64,000 nt of DNA. Origin: Paraburkholderia sp. ZP32-5. GTDB taxonomy: Bacteria > Pseudomonadota > Gammaproteobacteria > Burkholderiales > Burkholderiaceae. The notes under the pieces are model-generated. The model worked only from the letters and a program-made list of their open reading frames with translations, had not been told where the DNA came from and ran no database searches. Position numbers and translations under genes: made by a program. Where the stretch lies: contig NZ_JAJEJP010000001.1 of the NCBI RefSeq assembly GCF_021390495.1, forward strand, positions 3,968,001 to 4,032,000. Reading direction: 5' to 3'. Of the stretch, positions 63,809 through 64,000 are shown piece after piece (position 1 is the first letter of the stretch; every line of letters begins with the position of its first letter).

Positions 63809-64000
63809 CAGATGTCCCAGTCGAAATCTTCGCGCGGCCGCGCCGCCGCGCCGCGCGCGTTCGCCGTGCCACGGCCGGCGGAGCGGCCCGCAGCCGCAGC
63901 CCCCGATCCGGCCGCTGCCGCGGCAGCCGAGCGCGCATACGCGGACGCCGCCTGCGTGCCCGTCGCGCCAGCCGCGCCGGTACCCGGCGCGCCGCCGCCG
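63808..64000 (-). CDS. Probable FliK C-terminus (5' part outside window)
   Basis: The minus-strand frame ending at TGA 63810-63808 reads AAGRSAGRGTANARGAAARP then REDFDWDI. It is Ala/Gly/Arg-rich and low complexity here. The overlap with the FlhB-like gene and the known fliK-fhlB order in relatives suggest the flagellar hook-length protein FliK, but too little is visible to be sure. Confidence 0.45.
   Translation of the reverse strand, partial: GGGAPGTGAAGATGTQAASAYARSAAAAAAGSGAAAAGRSAGRGTANARGAAARPREDFDWDI

Overview
The window is high-GC, gene-dense DNA that reads as a Burkholderiaceae chromosome, most likely Paraburkholderia. The family content (TssM/TagF cluster, ahcY-holin-metF with a SAH riboswitch, pxpBCA with DUF969/DUF979, FliK next to an FlhB-like protein) fits this; the species cannot be read from the sequence. 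No tRNA, rRNA or CRISPR array was seen.

Region 1 (1-22.35 kb) is a type VI secretion (T6SS) end-cluster and effector island. On the minus strand lie an M15 peptidase of the TagX type, tssM, tagF and an OmpA-like protein cut by the window edge. Then a plus-strand cassette runs vgrG1 - membrane-region effector of unknown activity - Imm72-like immunity protein - PAAR. It meets a minus-strand cassette running vgrG2 - PoNe-type DNase - PoNi immunity protein. The two vgrG genes are paralogues in inverted orientation around the two toxin/immunity sets. Upstream of vgrG2 are a broken IS5-like transposase, two further intact PoNi genes, and relics of another PoNi start and another PoNe tail: an archive of spare immunity genes and a lost effector.

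Region 2 (22.35-35.7 kb) is core metabolism and RNA maturation. On the minus strand are glmS and glmU (UDP-GlcNAc), ttcA (tRNA thiolation), folB and a FolM-like reductase (folate), cca, a GST, a complex-I-associated NAD-epimerase-like protein and a lytic transglycosylase lipoprotein. On the plus strand are a MidA-type methyltransferase, a DUF2905 protein and 5-formyl-THF cyclo-ligase. Two divergent pairs have start codons only 13 and 20 bp apart.

Region 3 (35.7-41.2 kb) is a 5-oxoproline locus: a MarR-like regulator divergent from pxpB-pxpC-pxpA and two DUF969/DUF979 membrane proteins that probably form its permease. The shared intergenic region holds a repeated 10-bp box.

Region 4 (41.2-53 kb) has a small membrane protein, a chemoreceptor without a periplasmic sensor domain, a TraB/GumN protein, a complete dipeptide ABC transporter (dppABCDF) with a second dppA paralogue upstream, and a vapBC toxin-antitoxin pair with a perfect operator palindrome.

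Region 5 (53-56.1 kb) is the methyl cycle: ahcY under a SAH riboswitch, a small holin-like membrane protein, and metF.

Region 6 (56.1-64 kb) has two LysR regulators, an AidB-like acyl-CoA dehydrogenase, a coniferyl-aldehyde-type dehydrogenase, an AhpD-like protein, a PNPOx-like flavoprotein, and finally an FlhB-like export-switch protein and the end of a probable fliK.
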